Numbered from the stretch's first letter, positions 51,353-61,781 are shown. The stretch: 64,000 nucleotides of DNA from Streptomyces sp. AP-93 (GCF_022808175.1 NZ_JALGBX010000011.1:50981-114980), one strand, 5' to 3'. Made by a program: numbers and translations. The notes: generated by a model from the sequence alone, not told the origin.

Positions 51353-52794
51353 TGACGACCACTGTTGAGACGGCCGCCGCCACGGGCCGCGTCGCCCGGG
51401 TCATCGGCCCGGTCGTCGACGTGGAGTTCCCCGTCGACGCCATGCCCGAGATCTACAACGCCCTCAAGGTCGAGGTCGCAGACCCGGCCGAGGACGGCAA
51501 GCTCAAGACCCTGACCCTCGAGGTCGCGCAGCACCTGGGTGACGGCCTCGTCCGTACCATCTCGATGCAGCCGACCGACGGTCTGGTCCGCCAGGCCACG
51601 GTGATCAACACGGGCGAGGGCATCACCGTCCCCGTCGGTGACTTCACCAAGGGCAAGGTGTTCAACACCCTCGGTGAGGTGCTGAACTACCCGGAGGAGA
51701 ACGCCAACGTCACCGAGCGCTGGCCGATCCACCGCAAGGCGCCCCGCTTCGACGAGCTCGAGTCGAAGACCGAGATGTTCGAGACCGGCGTCAAGGTCAT
51801 CGACCTTCTCACCCCGTACGTCAAGGGTGGAAAGATCGGTCTGTTCGGTGGTGCCGGTGTCGGCAAGACCGTTCTGATCCAGGAAATGATCTACCGCGTC
51901 GCCAACAACCACGACGGTGTGTCGGTCTTCGCGGGCGTCGGTGAGCGTACCCGTGAGGGCAACGACCTCATCGAGGAAATGGCCGAGTCCGGCGTCATCG
52001 ACAAGACGGCGCTTGTCTTCGGCCAGATGGACGAGCCCCCGGGCACCCGTCTTCGCGTCGCGCTTGCCGGTCTGACCATGGCGGAGTACTTCCGCGATGT
52101 GCAGAAGCAGGACGTGCTCTTCTTCATCGACAACATCTTCCGTTACACCCAGGCCGGTTCGGAGGTGTCGACCCTTCTGGGCCGCATGCCGTCCGCCGTG
52201 GGTTACCAGCCGAACCTGGCTGACGAGATGGGTCTGCTGCAGGAGCGCATCACCTCGACCCGCGGTCACTCGATCACCTCGATGCAGGCGATCTACGTCC
52301 CCGCGGACGACCTGACCGACCCGGCGCCGGCCACCACCTTCGCCCACCTCGACGCGACGACGGTTCTTTCCCGTCCGATCTCCGAGAAGGGCATCTACCC
52401 GGCCGTGGACCCGCTGGACTCGACGTCCCGCATCCTCGACCCGCGGTACATCGCGGCGGACCACTACGCCACGGCGATGCGCGTCAAGGGGATCCTGCAG
52501 AAGTACAAGGACCTCCAGGACATCATCGCGATCCTCGGTATCGACGAGCTGGGCGAGGAGGACAAGCTCGTTGTCCACCGTGCCCGTCGCGTCGAGCGCT
52601 TCCTGTCGCAGAACACGCACGTCGCCAAGCAGTTCACCGGCGTCGACGGTTCGGACGTTCCGCTCGAGGAGTCCATCGTTGCCTTCAACGCGATCTGCGA
52701 CGGAGACTACGACCACTTCCCCGAGCAGGCGTTCTTCCTGTGCGGTGGCATTGAGGACCTCAAGGCCAACGCCAAGGAGCTGGGCGTCTCCTGA
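51352..52794 (+). CDS. atpD: F0F1 ATP synthase subunit beta
   Basis: 480 residues. Catalytic subunit: Walker A GGAGVGKT (about 166-173), catalytic Glu in GERTREGNDL, Walker B VLFFIDNIFRYTQAGSEVS and the DELSEED-like IDELGEEDK. Translation is coupled to atpG. A strong hairpin follows the stop, before atpC. Confidence 0.98.
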   Translation: MTTTVETAAATGRVARVIGPVVDVEFPVDAMPEIYNALKVEVADPAEDGKLKTLTLEVAQHLGDGLVRTISMQPTDGLVRQATVINTGEGITVPVGDFTKGKVFNTLGEVLNYPEENANVTERWPIHRKAPRFDELESKTEMFETGVKVIDLLTPYVKGGKIGLFGGAGVGKTVLIQEMIYRVANNHDGVSVFAGVGERTREGNDLIEEMAESGVIDKTALVFGQMDEPPGTRLRVALAGLTMAEYFRDVQKQDVLFFIDNIFRYTQAGSEVSTLLGRMPSAVGYQPNLADEMGLLQERITSTRGHSITSMQAIYVPADDLTDPAPATTFAHLDATTVLSRPISEKGIYPAVDPLDSTSRILDPRYIAADHYATAMRVKGILQKYKDLQDIIAILGIDELGEEDKLVVHRARRVERFLSQNTHVAKQFTGVDGSDVPLEESIVAFNAICDGDYDHFPEQAFFLCGGIEDLKANAKELGVS

Positions 52795-52827
52795 AGCCGC
52801 GCTCATCCGTGAGCACAGCTGACTGAC

Positions 52828-52858
52828 GGAGAGGGACGGGTGTGTCCCGTCCCTCTCC
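52828..52858 (+). terminator. 13-bp hairpin between atpD and atpC
   Basis: GGAGAGGGACGGG (52828-52840) and CCCGTCCCTCTCC (52846-52858) form a perfect stem with a 5-nt loop. It may attenuate transcription into atpC or stabilise the atpD mRNA. A TAGAAT resembling a -10 element follows at 52869-52874. Confidence 0.65.
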
Positions 52859-52923
52859 TCACGCCCATTAGAATTTGACCCAACACCCGGCCTTTCCGCC
52901 GGGTGGTGACCCGAGGAGCCACC

Positions 52924-53298
52924 ATGGCTGCTGAGCTGCACGTCGAGCTGGTCGCGGCGGACCGGAATGTCTGGTCCGGCGAGGCCACCCTGGTTGTCGC
53001 CCGCACCACGTCCGGCGACATCGGCGTCATGCCCGGTCACCAGCCGCTTCTCGGTGTGCTGGAATCGGGCCCGGTGACCATCCGTACCGTCGGGGGCAAC
53101 ACTGTTGTCGCCGCGGTGCACGGCGGATTCATCTCGTTCGCGGACAACAAGTTGTCGCTGCTGGCCGAGATCGCCGAGCTTGCCGACGAGATCGACGTCG
53201 AGCGGGCGGAGCGGGCACTGGAGCGCGCGAAGGCGGAGACCGATTCGGTCTCCGAGCGTCGCGCCGATGTCCGGCTGCGCGCGGTTTCGGGGCGCTGA
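52924..53298 (+). CDS. atpC: F0F1 ATP synthase subunit epsilon
   Basis: 124 residues. N-terminal beta-sandwich (LHVELVAADRNVWSGEA, GDIGVMPGHQPLLGVL) and two C-terminal helices (EIDVERAERALERAKAE). It couples the rotor to the c-ring and limits ATP hydrolysis. The ATG at 52924 behind GAGGAG is chosen over an in-frame GTG 21 nt upstream. It is the last gene of the operon and is separated from atpD by the hairpin. Confidence 0.97.
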   Translation: MAAELHVELVAADRNVWSGEATLVVARTTSGDIGVMPGHQPLLGVLESGPVTIRTVGGNTVVAAVHGGFISFADNKLSLLAEIAELADEIDVERAERALERAKAETDSVSERRADVRLRAVSGR

Positions 53299-53324
53299 GC
53301 CCCGGTACCGGTAAGAGTTTCAAA

Positions 53325-53374
53325 CCTCAGCCGCGGCCTGTTCCGGAATTTTCCGGACCGGGTCGCGGCTGAGG
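53325..53374 (+). terminator. atp operon terminator
   Basis: CCTCAGCCGCG (53325-53335) pairs perfectly with CGCGGCTGAGG (53364-53374); the 28-nt loop contains a TTCCGGAA palindrome. It lies 27 nt after the atpC stop. Confidence 0.65.
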
Positions 53375-53453
53375 CGATACGGGTCCCCCAGACTCCGTCT
53401 GGCAGGAACGCTGTCGTTTGGGTTTATTCGATGAGCGAGGAGGTCGGTGAAAG

Positions 53454-53903
53454 ATGCTCCTCGCTCTGCTTGTGAGCGGCCTGGTCGTCGTGGCCCTGGT
53501 GGTGATCGGGCTGTTTGTGTTCGGGCTGCGCCGCAGGCTGATCCAGCGCTCCGGCGGCACCTTCGACTGCAGCATGCGCTGGGGCGTGTCCGAGGAACCG
53601 GACGTCTCCGGCAAGGGCTGGGTGTACGGGGTCGCGCGCTACAGCGGTGACCGCATCGACTGGTTCCGTGTCTTCAGCTACTCCCCGCGGCCGCGCCGGC
53701 TGCTGGAGCGGTCCTCCATCGAGGTCATCGCCCGCCGTGCGCCCGAGGGCGAGGAGGAGCTGGCCCTGCTCTCCGACGCCGTCGTACTCTGCTGCGCGCA
53801 CCGCGGCACCCGCCTGGAACTGGCGATGAGCGATGACGCGCTGACCGGTTTCCTGGCGTGGCTGGAGGCGGCTCCGCCCGGGCAACGGGTGAACGTCGCC
53901 TGA
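53454..53903 (+). CDS. DUF2550 domain-containing membrane protein
   Basis: 149 residues. One N-terminal membrane helix (VSGLVVVALVVIGLFVFGLR) then a DUF2550 domain with GGTFDCSMRWG, GWVYGVARYSGDRIDWFRVFSY and RLELAMSDDALTGFLAWLE. The fold resembles a PH-like domain. It directly follows the atp operon in many actinobacteria, but its function is not known. It converges on the chitinase gene. Confidence 0.93.
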   Translation: MLLALLVSGLVVVALVVIGLFVFGLRRRLIQRSGGTFDCSMRWGVSEEPDVSGKGWVYGVARYSGDRIDWFRVFSYSPRPRRLLERSSIEVIARRAPEGEEELALLSDAVVLCCAHRGTRLELAMSDDALTGFLAWLEAAPPGQRVNVA

Positions 53904-53921
53904 TCACATTCGGGCATGAAG

Positions 53922-53960
53922 AAGCCGGGGAGACGAGGGCGGACCCGTCTCCCCGGCTTC
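53922..53960. terminator. Bidirectional terminator between DUF2550 and chiC
   Basis: A perfect 15-bp stem GAAGCCGGGGAGACG (53922-53936) / CGTCTCCCCGGCTTC (53946-53960) with a 9-nt loop, followed on the plus strand by GGTCTTTCT. It serves two convergent genes. Confidence 0.85.
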
Positions 53961-53967
53961 GGTCTTT

Positions 53968-55812
<1,845 letters not shown>

Positions 55813-55831
55813 GGGTGCTCCTCCGAGGTCC

Positions 55832-55857
55832 GCAGCGGCCGTGGGGACGGCCGCTGC
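55832..55857 (-). promoter_or_regulatory. Hairpin just upstream of chiC ribosome site
   Basis: GCAGCGGCCGT (55832-55842) and ACGGCCGCTGC (55847-55857) form a perfect 11-bp stem with a 4-nt loop, ending 6 nt before the GGAGGAG site. It could mask or protect the start region of the chitinase mRNA. Confidence 0.6.
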
Positions 55858-55881
55858 ATGGGGGTGGGACCTGCGCCGCCC

Positions 55882-55922
55882 GTGAGCGTGCCCGCATGAC
55901 GTCCTTGTCATGGCACGCTCAC
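55882..55922 (-). promoter_or_regulatory. 5'-proximal hairpin of chiC leader
   Basis: GTGAGCGTGCC (55882-55892) and GGCACGCTCAC (55912-55922) form a perfect 11-bp stem with an inner GCATGAC/GTCATG stem. It sits within ~10 nt of the predicted transcript 5' end, a position that often stabilises mRNA. Confidence 0.6.
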
Positions 55923-55936
55923 CACAGTTGTGCGTG

Positions 55937-55978
55937 AGAGTAGAAAGGTCTGGACCAACCGTCAAGAGGTCCAGACCT
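55937..55978 (-). promoter_or_regulatory. chiC promoter with 12-bp chitinase direct repeats
   Basis: On the minus strand: AGGTCTGGACCT (55978-55967), -35 TTGACG (55965-55960), second repeat TGGTCCAGACCT (55957-55946), -10 TACTCT (55942-55937), with a 17-nt spacer. The repeat pair flanking the -35 is the known control element of Streptomyces chitinase genes, giving chitin induction and glucose repression (GntR-type DasR and related factors act on such promoters). Confidence 0.9.
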
Positions 55979-56016
55979 CCTGTAGCGGCCTCGGACATAT
56001 TTCCGGCCGGATTCGG

Positions 56017-56658
56017 CTAGAGCCCCAACTCCTGTGCCAGCACCGCTGCTTGGACCCGGCTGCGCAGCTCCAGCTTGGCCAGCACCCGGCTGACGTGGGT
56101 CTTCGCCGTCGCCTCCGCCATCTCCAGGCGCACCGCGATCTCCGCGTTCGACAGGCCCTCGCCCAGGCACCCCAGGACCTCCCGCTCGCGCGGGGTCAGC
56201 GATTCCACCGTCGCCGGCACGGGCACCCGTACGGGTCGCGGATCGGCGAACTCCGCGATCAGCCGGCGGGTCACCGCCGGGGCGATCAGGCCCTCCCCGC
56301 GCGCGACGGTCCGTACCGCCCCGATCAGCTCCGCCGCGTCCGCGTCCTTCAGCAGGAAGCCCGACGCGCCCGCGCGCAGCGCGCCGAAGACGTACTCGTC
56401 CAGGTCGAAGGTGGTGAGCACGAGGACGTCGGCCAAGCCCTCCGCGACCACCCGGCGGGTCGCCGACACCCCGTCCAGGCGCGGCATCTGCACGTCCATG
56501 AGCACCAGGTCGGGCCGCAGCTCGCGGGCCAGGCGCACGGCCTCCTCCCCGTCCGCGGCCTCGCCCGCCACCTCGATGTCCCCGGCGCTGCGCAGGATCA
56601 GGACCAGCCCGGCCCGTACCGCGCTCTGGTCCTCCGCCACCACGACCCTGATCGTCAT
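56017..56658 (-). CDS. NarL/FixJ-type response regulator
   Basis: 213 residues. Receiver with acidic pocket AEDQ, phosphoacceptor Asp55 in LVLMDVQMP and Lys in FLLKDAD. The C-terminal LuxR-type HTH (about 145-205) has ESLTPREREVLGCLGEGLSNAEIA and AKTHVSRVLAKL. Its ATG overlaps the kinase stop (ATGA), so it is the cognate partner of the histidine kinase. Target genes are unknown; the flanking membrane protein and chitinase are candidates by position only. Confidence 0.95.
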   Translation of the reverse strand: MTIRVVVAEDQSAVRAGLVLILRSAGDIEVAGEAADGEEAVRLARELRPDLVLMDVQMPRLDGVSATRRVVAEGLADVLVLTTFDLDEYVFGALRAGASGFLLKDADAAELIGAVRTVARGEGLIAPAVTRRLIAEFADPRPVRVPVPATVESLTPREREVLGCLGEGLSNAEIAVRLEMAEATAKTHVSRVLAKLELRSRVQAAVLAQELGL

Positions 56659-57935
56659 GCCCGTACCGCCCCTTCTTCCACGGGCAGCGTCGCCCGCACC
56701 CGCCAGACCGCGTCCGCGCGGCCCGCTTCGAATGCCCCGCCGAGCAGTTCCGTCCGCTCGCGCATGCCGATGAGACCGGCTCCGGAGCCGGGTGCGCGGG
56801 GGCCGGGGCGTTCCCCGTAGGGGGAGTCGACCACGACGTGCAGCGCGCCGCCCCCGCCCCGGCCGCCGCCCCCGCCCCCGCCCCCGCCCGCGGGGCGGTC
56901 GCGGGCCAGACGGACGGTGACCGTGCCCGGGGCGGCGTGCTTCAGGGCGTTGGTCAGCGACTCCTGGACGATCCGGTACGCCGCCAGCTCCACCGGGGCG
57001 GGCAGCGGCGCGCGGGCCGGCCGGGCGCTTCCGGCCGCCCCGGCCGCCCCGGCCTCGGCGGGGCTCCCGGGCCGGTCGTCGAGGAGTACGAAGTCCAGCC
57101 CGCTCGCGGCTCCGTTCGTACGGGCCTGGTCCAGCAGGGCGTCCAGCCCGTCCAGCGAGGGCGTCGCGACGGCTTCCTCTCCGGCGCCCGCGTCCCGCAG
57201 CAGTCCGATCAGGCGGCGCATCTCGGCCAGTCCCTGGACGCTGTTCTCCCGGATCACCCCGAGCGCCTCGCGGCTGGTGGCGGGGGAGTCGATGGAGAGC
57301 GCGGCGGTGGAGTGGATGGCGATGGCGGAGAGGTGGTTGGCCACCATGTCGTGCAGTTCGCGGGCCATCCGGGCCCGCTCGGCGACGACCGCCTGCGCCC
57401 GGTCCATTTCGGCCAGCAGCGCGGTCTGCTCGGCGCGCAGCCGGGCGGCCACGGCGGCCTCCCGGTGGTTGCGCAGGGTGGCGCCGGTCAGTGCCGGGCC
57501 GAAGCTCACGATGCCGGTGACCACGCCGATCAGCAGCGCCTGCGGGGTGCGCAGCCAGGCCACGGAGGCGATGGTGACGGCGACGGTGATCAGGCCGGTG
57601 GTCACCGGGAGGCGGCGGGCCATGGCCGGTTTGCCGTAGACGACGGCGGCGTACATCAGGTCGGTGAAGATCAGGACGGTGGCCAGATTCCCCACGGTGA
57701 ACTGGTCGGCGATCAGGCCCGCGGTGCCGACCGCCAGGGTCACCCGGGGCATGCTCCGGCGCAGCAGCTCCATCGCGGCGAGGGTGACGAGCGGGACCAG
57801 GGCGGCCCAGGCCGGGAGCAGGTCCCGGGTGGGGGAGCTGTGCACCCCGAGCGACCACAGGAGCAGGCCGGCGGCCACGCTGACCACGGCGAGCAGGACG
57901 TCGTCGCGGTGCGGTGGCGGGATCTGGAGGGTCAC
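56655..57935 (-). CDS. HisKA_3-type sensor histidine kinase
   Basis: About 426 residues from GTG 57935. Five or six N-terminal membrane helices form the sensor, followed by a HisKA_3 dimerisation helix with phospho-His195 in ARELHDMVANHLSAIAIHS. The HATPase has an N-box ESLTNALKHA and a G-box GAGLIGMRERTELLGG. Between them lies a run of ten Gly residues, an Arg and four more Gly from a CCCGCC-type tract, unusual in an ATP lid. The frame is open to 58025, but the upstream 30 codons look unlike a protein start. Confidence 0.92.
   Translation of the reverse strand: MTLQIPPPHRDDVLLAVVSVAAGLLLWSLGVHSSPTRDLLPAWAALVPLVTLAAMELLRRSMPRVTLAVGTAGLIADQFTVGNLATVLIFTDLMYAAVVYGKPAMARRLPVTTGLITVAVTIASVAWLRTPQALLIGVVTGIVSFGPALTGATLRNHREAAVAARLRAEQTALLAEMDRAQAVVAERARMARELHDMVANHLSAIAIHSTAALSIDSPATSREALGVIRENSVQGLAEMRRLIGLLRDAGAGEEAVATPSLDGLDALLDQARTNGAASGLDFVLLDDRPGSPAEAGAAGAAGSARPARAPLPAPVELAAYRIVQESLTNALKHAAPGTVTVRLARDRPAGGGGGGGGGRGGGGALHVVVDSPYGERPGPRAPGSGAGLIGMRERTELLGGAFEAGRADAVWRVRATLPVEEGAVRA
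56848..56891. repeat. Low-complexity C/G tract in the kinase ATP-lid region
   Basis: A 44-bp stretch of CCGCCC/CCCCCG units encodes poly-Gly (with one Arg) between the N- and G-boxes of the kinase. Length in this tract is likely to vary by slippage. Confidence 0.7.
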
Positions 57936-58104
57936 GGACCCATCCAACAGGGTGCGTCCGTGGCGGGCGTCGCCATCGCGGCCGAGGCGCCGTACATCGA
58001 AGGATGCAGGGCGCCCCCGCCGCATTCGTCATCGGCGACGAGGAATCGGCGCGAGGCGGGCGGGAAGCTGGAGACATCCCCCCACCGCAGGAACGGAGAC
58101 TCCC

Positions 58105-58674
58105 GTGCTCGTCACCCTGATCATCGCCTGTGAAGTCGGCTTCTGGGTCCTGCTGGCCGGCGGCCTGGCCCTGCGCTACCTCGCGAAGATGCCGAAGACC
58201 GGCGCGGCCGTCCTGCTGTGCGAGCCGCTCCTGGAGCTGGTGCTGCTGGTGGCCACCGCGGTGGACCTGCGCGGCGGCGCCGAGCCGGACTGGAAGCACG
58301 GGCTCGCCGCCCTGTACCTCGGCTACACCGTCGCCTACGGGCACTACACGGTGCGCTGGCTCGACGGCCACGCCGCGTACCGGCTGGCCGGGGGCCCGAA
58401 GCCGGCCGGCGCGGGCCACGGCGGGGCGCGGGCCGTCCACGAATGGAAGCTGGTCGCGCGGACCGTCCTCGCGGCGGCCGTCGCGGCCGGCCTGCTGCAG
58501 GCCGCGATCTGGTACGTCGGCGGTTCGGGCGACACCACCGTGCTGCGCGGGTGGCAGCTCACGGCCCTGCGGGTGGTCGGCATCCACGCCCTGATCGCCG
58601 TCACCTACACGGTGTGGCCGAAGCGGGCGCCGGTGGCGAAGGCCGCCGCGCGCGGCTCCGTGGACGCGCCCTAG
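58105..58674 (+). CDS. Small multi-pass membrane protein of unknown function
   Basis: 189 residues from GTG 58105. About four to five hydrophobic helices: VTLIIACEVGFWVLLAGGL, VLLCEPLLELVLLVATAV, GLAALYLGYTVAYG, ARTVLAAAVAAGLLQAAIW and LRVVGIHALIAVTYTVW. The loop KHGLAALYLGYTVAYGHYTVRW and EWKL are conserved-looking. No catalytic motif is seen. It diverges from the two-component genes (gap ~170 bp) and could be regulated by them. ACGGAGAC serves as ribosome site. Confidence 0.75.
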   Translation: MLVTLIIACEVGFWVLLAGGLALRYLAKMPKTGAAVLLCEPLLELVLLVATAVDLRGGAEPDWKHGLAALYLGYTVAYGHYTVRWLDGHAAYRLAGGPKPAGAGHGGARAVHEWKLVARTVLAAAVAAGLLQAAIWYVGGSGDTTVLRGWQLTALRVVGIHALIAVTYTVWPKRAPVAKAAARGSVDAP

Positions 58675-58812
58675 GTTTCGAGCGGACGTTCCGCGCTACG
58701 GCAGTCGGCTGGTTCGCGGCCCACTCGGTGGCGCGGGCCGGCCGGTCCCGGGTGCGAGCTGATAGGCCGTCACCTGCCACTCTCCCGTCGCTCACCGAAA
58801 AGGGGCTGGTCC

Positions 58813-59589
58813 ATGCCGGGCACGCCGACGATCCGCCGACGACTCGACCGCCTGCTCACCGCGTCCCTGGGCGCCCTGCTCGCGGTCGCGACGCAGGCCG
58901 CTCCCGCCCTGGCCGACGTGGGGGACATGACGGAGTATCCGGTCACGACCCCCGAGAGCTTCCCTGCCGGGATCACGGCGGGACCGGACCGGGCGCTGTG
59001 GTTCACCGAGTCCGGCGCCAACAAGATCGGACGCATCACGACCGGCGGCGCCGTCACCGAGTTCGACCTACCCACCGAGTCGAGCTTCCCCTTCGACATC
59101 ACGCAGGGCCCCGACCGCGCCCTGTGGTTCACCGAGGGTGCGTCCGACCAGATCGGGCGGATCACCCCGACGGGCGCCATCACGCTCTTCCCCCGGCCGA
59201 ACCCGGGCGGAGGCGCCGACGGCATCACCCGCGGCCCCGACGGGAACATGTGGTAAGCCGACCAGTTCGGTGTCATCGGGCGGATCACCCCGACGGGGGA
59301 GACCGCCGAGTTCCCGGTGCCGGGCGGCGCGGACAAGGTGCCCTTCAACATCGCGACGGGGCCCGACCGCAACGTCTGGTTCACCGAACTCATCGGCAAC
59401 GCCATCGGCCGCGTCGACGCCCTCCCCGGCCGGGGTCACGGCCCGCACGCCGCCTCGGACGTTGCGGCCCCGCCCGCCGCCGCCCCGCAGCCGGCTCCGC
59501 GTCACGAGCCCTCGCGCCACGAGCCCTCGCGCCGCTTGCTGCCCTGCGGCACCGGGGCAGCGCCGGGGGCGGCCTCGTTCTGCCGCTGA
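58813..59589 (+). pseudogene. Virginiamycin B lyase-like beta-propeller gene, in-frame stop
   Basis: The reading frame codes for a signal peptide (about 1-35, GALLAVATQAAPALA) and repeated blades of the Vgb/SMP-30-like propeller: ITAGPDRALWFTESGANKIGRI, ITQGPDRALWFTEGASDQIGRI, then ITRGPDGNMW followed by TAA (59254-59256). The same frame resumes with ADQFGVIGRI, NIATGPDRNVWFTEL and a Pro/His-rich tail to 59589. Where the other blades have WFTE, this one has W-stop-A-D. A single C-to-A change from a TAC codon would suffice. Unless it is read through, the protein is truncated after 147 residues and probably lost. Confidence 0.82.
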
Positions 59590-59679
59590 CGACACATCCG
59601 GATGATCCGGATGATCCGACACATCCGGATCGCCGGGACCGTGGGGGCGTTCCGCACCGGCAGGGCCGGGCGGGACGCT

Positions 59680-60252
59680 CTAGCGGTCGCCGCCCGGGAC
59701 CCACAGGACGTCGCCGACCTCCTTGTTGGCCGTGCGGGCCAGGATGAAGAGGAGGTCGGAGAGGCGGTTGAGGTAGGTGGCCGTCAGCGGGTTCATGACC
59801 TCGCCGTGTGCCTCCAGGGCCGCCCACGTGGAGCGCTCGGCGCGCCGGACCACCGTGCAGGCCTGGTGCAGGAGGGCCGCGCCGGGGGTGCCGCCGGGGA
59901 GGATGAAGCTGCGGAGCTTCTCCAGCTCGCCGTTGAAGAGGTCGCAGTCGGCCTCCAGTTTGTCCACGTAGAACTGCTCGACGCGCAGCGGCGGGTACTC
60001 GGGCTTCTCGGCGACCGGGGTGCAGAGGTCGGCGCCCACGTCGAACAGGTCGTTCTGCACACGGACCAGGACCTTCACGACATCGGCGGACAGGGAGCCG
60101 AGCGCGATCGCCGTTCCGATGGCCGCGTTGGCCTCGTTGGCGTCGGCGTACGCCGAGATCCGCAGATCGGTCTTGGCCGTGCGGCTCATGTCGCCCAGTG
60201 CGGTCGTGCCCTTGTCGCCGGTGCGGGTGTAGATGCGCGTGAGGTTCACCAT
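59680..60252 (-). CDS. Cob(I)yrinic acid a,c-diamide adenosyltransferase (PduO type)
   Basis: 190 residues. Transfers adenosyl from ATP to cobalt(I) corrinoid to make adenosylcobalamin. PduO features are YTRTGDKGTTALG with ATP-contacting residues at the N-terminus, AYADANEANAAIG, and TVVRRAERSTWAAL with the RRAER ATP-binding Arg/Glu plus LNRLSDLLFILAR at the C-terminus. It serves B12-dependent mutases; none is in the window. It is divergent from the hbd gene. Confidence 0.95.
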   Translation of the reverse strand: MVNLTRIYTRTGDKGTTALGDMSRTAKTDLRISAYADANEANAAIGTAIALGSLSADVVKVLVRVQNDLFDVGADLCTPVAEKPEYPPLRVEQFYVDKLEADCDLFNGELEKLRSFILPGGTPGAALLHQACTVVRRAERSTWAALEAHGEVMNPLTATYLNRLSDLLFILARTANKEVGDVLWVPGGDR

Positions 60253-60437
60253 GCCGCCACCCTAGTGCGGGCCAACTGCAGGCCCCTGTCGCACTGCTGG
60301 GCCGTCCCGGTGTGATGTCCGTCATCTGAGACGTGACGCGTGTTACTTCGCGGTCACTGGGCCCCTCGCGGACGCTAGTCTCCGCCGGAGAACGAACGAG
60401 GCTGTGCCGTATCTGAGGCCGTGTCCTAGGGAAGAAC

Positions 60438-61298
60438 GTGGGGTGTGCAGTGGCTGGGAAGCTCGCCGTCATCGGTGCCGGACTGATGGGTTCCGGAATC
60501 GCGCAGGTCTCCGCTCAGGCGGGTTGGGACGTCGTGCTGCGCGACGTGACCGATGCCGCTCTGACGCGCGGTACCGACGGGATCAAGGCCTCGTACGACA
60601 GGTTCGTCGCCAAGGGCAAGCTGACGGCCGAGGACGCCGAGGCGGCGCTCGCCCGCATCACCACGACCACCGAGCTCGAAGCGGTCGCTGACGCCGACAT
60701 CGTCGTCGAGGCCGTCTTCGAGAAGCTGGAGGTCAAGCACGAGATCTTCCGCGCGCTCGACAAGCTCGTGCGCGAGGACGCGATCCTGGCCTCCAACACC
60801 TCCGCCATCCCGATCACCAAGATCGCGGCCGTGACAGAGCGTCCGGAGCGGGTCGTCGGCGCGCACTTCTTCTCGCCGGTCCCGATGATGCAGCTGTGCG
60901 AGCTCGTGCGCGGCTACAAGACGAGCGACGAAACCCTCGCCACCGCGCGGGCGTTCGCCGAGTCGGTCGGCAAGACCTGCATCGTCGTCAACCGCGACGT
61001 TGCCGGATTCGTGACGACCCGTCTCATTTCGGCACTGGTCGTCGAAGCGGCGAAGCTGTACGAATCGGGCGTCGCCTCGGCCGAGGACATCGACATCGCC
61101 TGCAAGCTCGGCTTCGGGCACGCGATGGGCCCGCTGGCCACCGCGGACCTCACCGGCGTCGACATCCTGCTGCACGCCACCAGCAACATCTACACGGAGT
61201 CCCAGGACGAGAAGTTCGCACCGCCGGAGCTGATGCGCCGCATGGTGGACGCGGGCGACATCGGCCGCAAGAGCGGTCAGGGCTTCTACAAGCACTGA
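60438..61298 (+). CDS. hbd: 3-hydroxybutyryl-CoA dehydrogenase
   Basis: 286 residues. NAD(P)-dependent 3-hydroxyacyl-CoA dehydrogenase: Rossmann loop GAGLMGSGIA (about 13-22), catalytic His in VVGAHFFSPVPMMQLCELV with Glu, and DVAGFVTTRLISALVVEA followed by the C-terminal helical domain with GRKSGQGFYKH. It probably interconverts acetoacetyl-CoA and 3-hydroxybutyryl-CoA for the ethylmalonyl-CoA or storage routes. The GTG at 60438 follows AGGGAAGAA; a second GTG at 60450 is equally possible. Confidence 0.95.
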   Translation: MGCAVAGKLAVIGAGLMGSGIAQVSAQAGWDVVLRDVTDAALTRGTDGIKASYDRFVAKGKLTAEDAEAALARITTTTELEAVADADIVVEAVFEKLEVKHEIFRALDKLVREDAILASNTSAIPITKIAAVTERPERVVGAHFFSPVPMMQLCELVRGYKTSDETLATARAFAESVGKTCIVVNRDVAGFVTTRLISALVVEAAKLYESGVASAEDIDIACKLGFGHAMGPLATADLTGVDILLHATSNIYTESQDEKFAPPELMRRMVDAGDIGRKSGQGFYKH

Positions 61299-61457
61299 GC
61301 ACCAGTTCGAAAGCCTGCACCCCACAGGGTGAATTAGGTATCGGTTCGCTCACGGTCGGCAACTTCCCTGCCCCTGAGGCAGTCAGTTGCAGTGAGAGTT
61401 GCCGACCACGGACCAGTCGGACCATACGCAATCAGTACCGCGCTGCCGGGAGTACAC

Positions 61458-61781
61458 ATGCACATCAGGGGCGACCACGCCGAACTCGCTGTCGGGGGTC
61501 GCCTCGACGTGCGCAGCGCGGCGGACGCCCGTACGGTCCTGCACACCGCTCTGGACGACGGTCACGGCGACCTCGTGCTGGACCTCACCGGGCTCGACTC
61601 CTGGGACGCGACGGGCCTCGGCGTGATCATGGGCGCCCACCGCCGGGCCGGCCGGACCGGCCGCCGGCTCGTCCTGCGCGGGGTCCCGCCACAGATGCAG
61701 CGGCTGCTCGTGGCGACCCGGCTGCACCGGATCCTCGCGATCGAGGGCGGCCTCGAAGCGGAATCCCTGCCGCGCGCGTGA
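61458..61781 (+). CDS. STAS-domain anti-sigma factor antagonist-like protein
   Basis: 107 residues from ATG 61458, which has GGGAG 7 nt upstream. An in-frame GTG at 61392 would add 22 residues of less typical sequence. STAS fold: LAVGGRLDVRSAADARTVL, then LVLDLTGLDSWDATGLGVI, where Thr occupies the phosphorylatable position, and LLVATRLHRIL. Such proteins bind anti-sigma kinases and free the sigma factor. No cognate kinase is adjacent; the RsbW-like ATPase at 5859 is far away. Confidence 0.9.
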   Translation: MHIRGDHAELAVGGRLDVRSAADARTVLHTALDDGHGDLVLDLTGLDSWDATGLGVIMGAHRRAGRTGRRLVLRGVPPQMQRLLVATRLHRILAIEGGLEAESLPRA

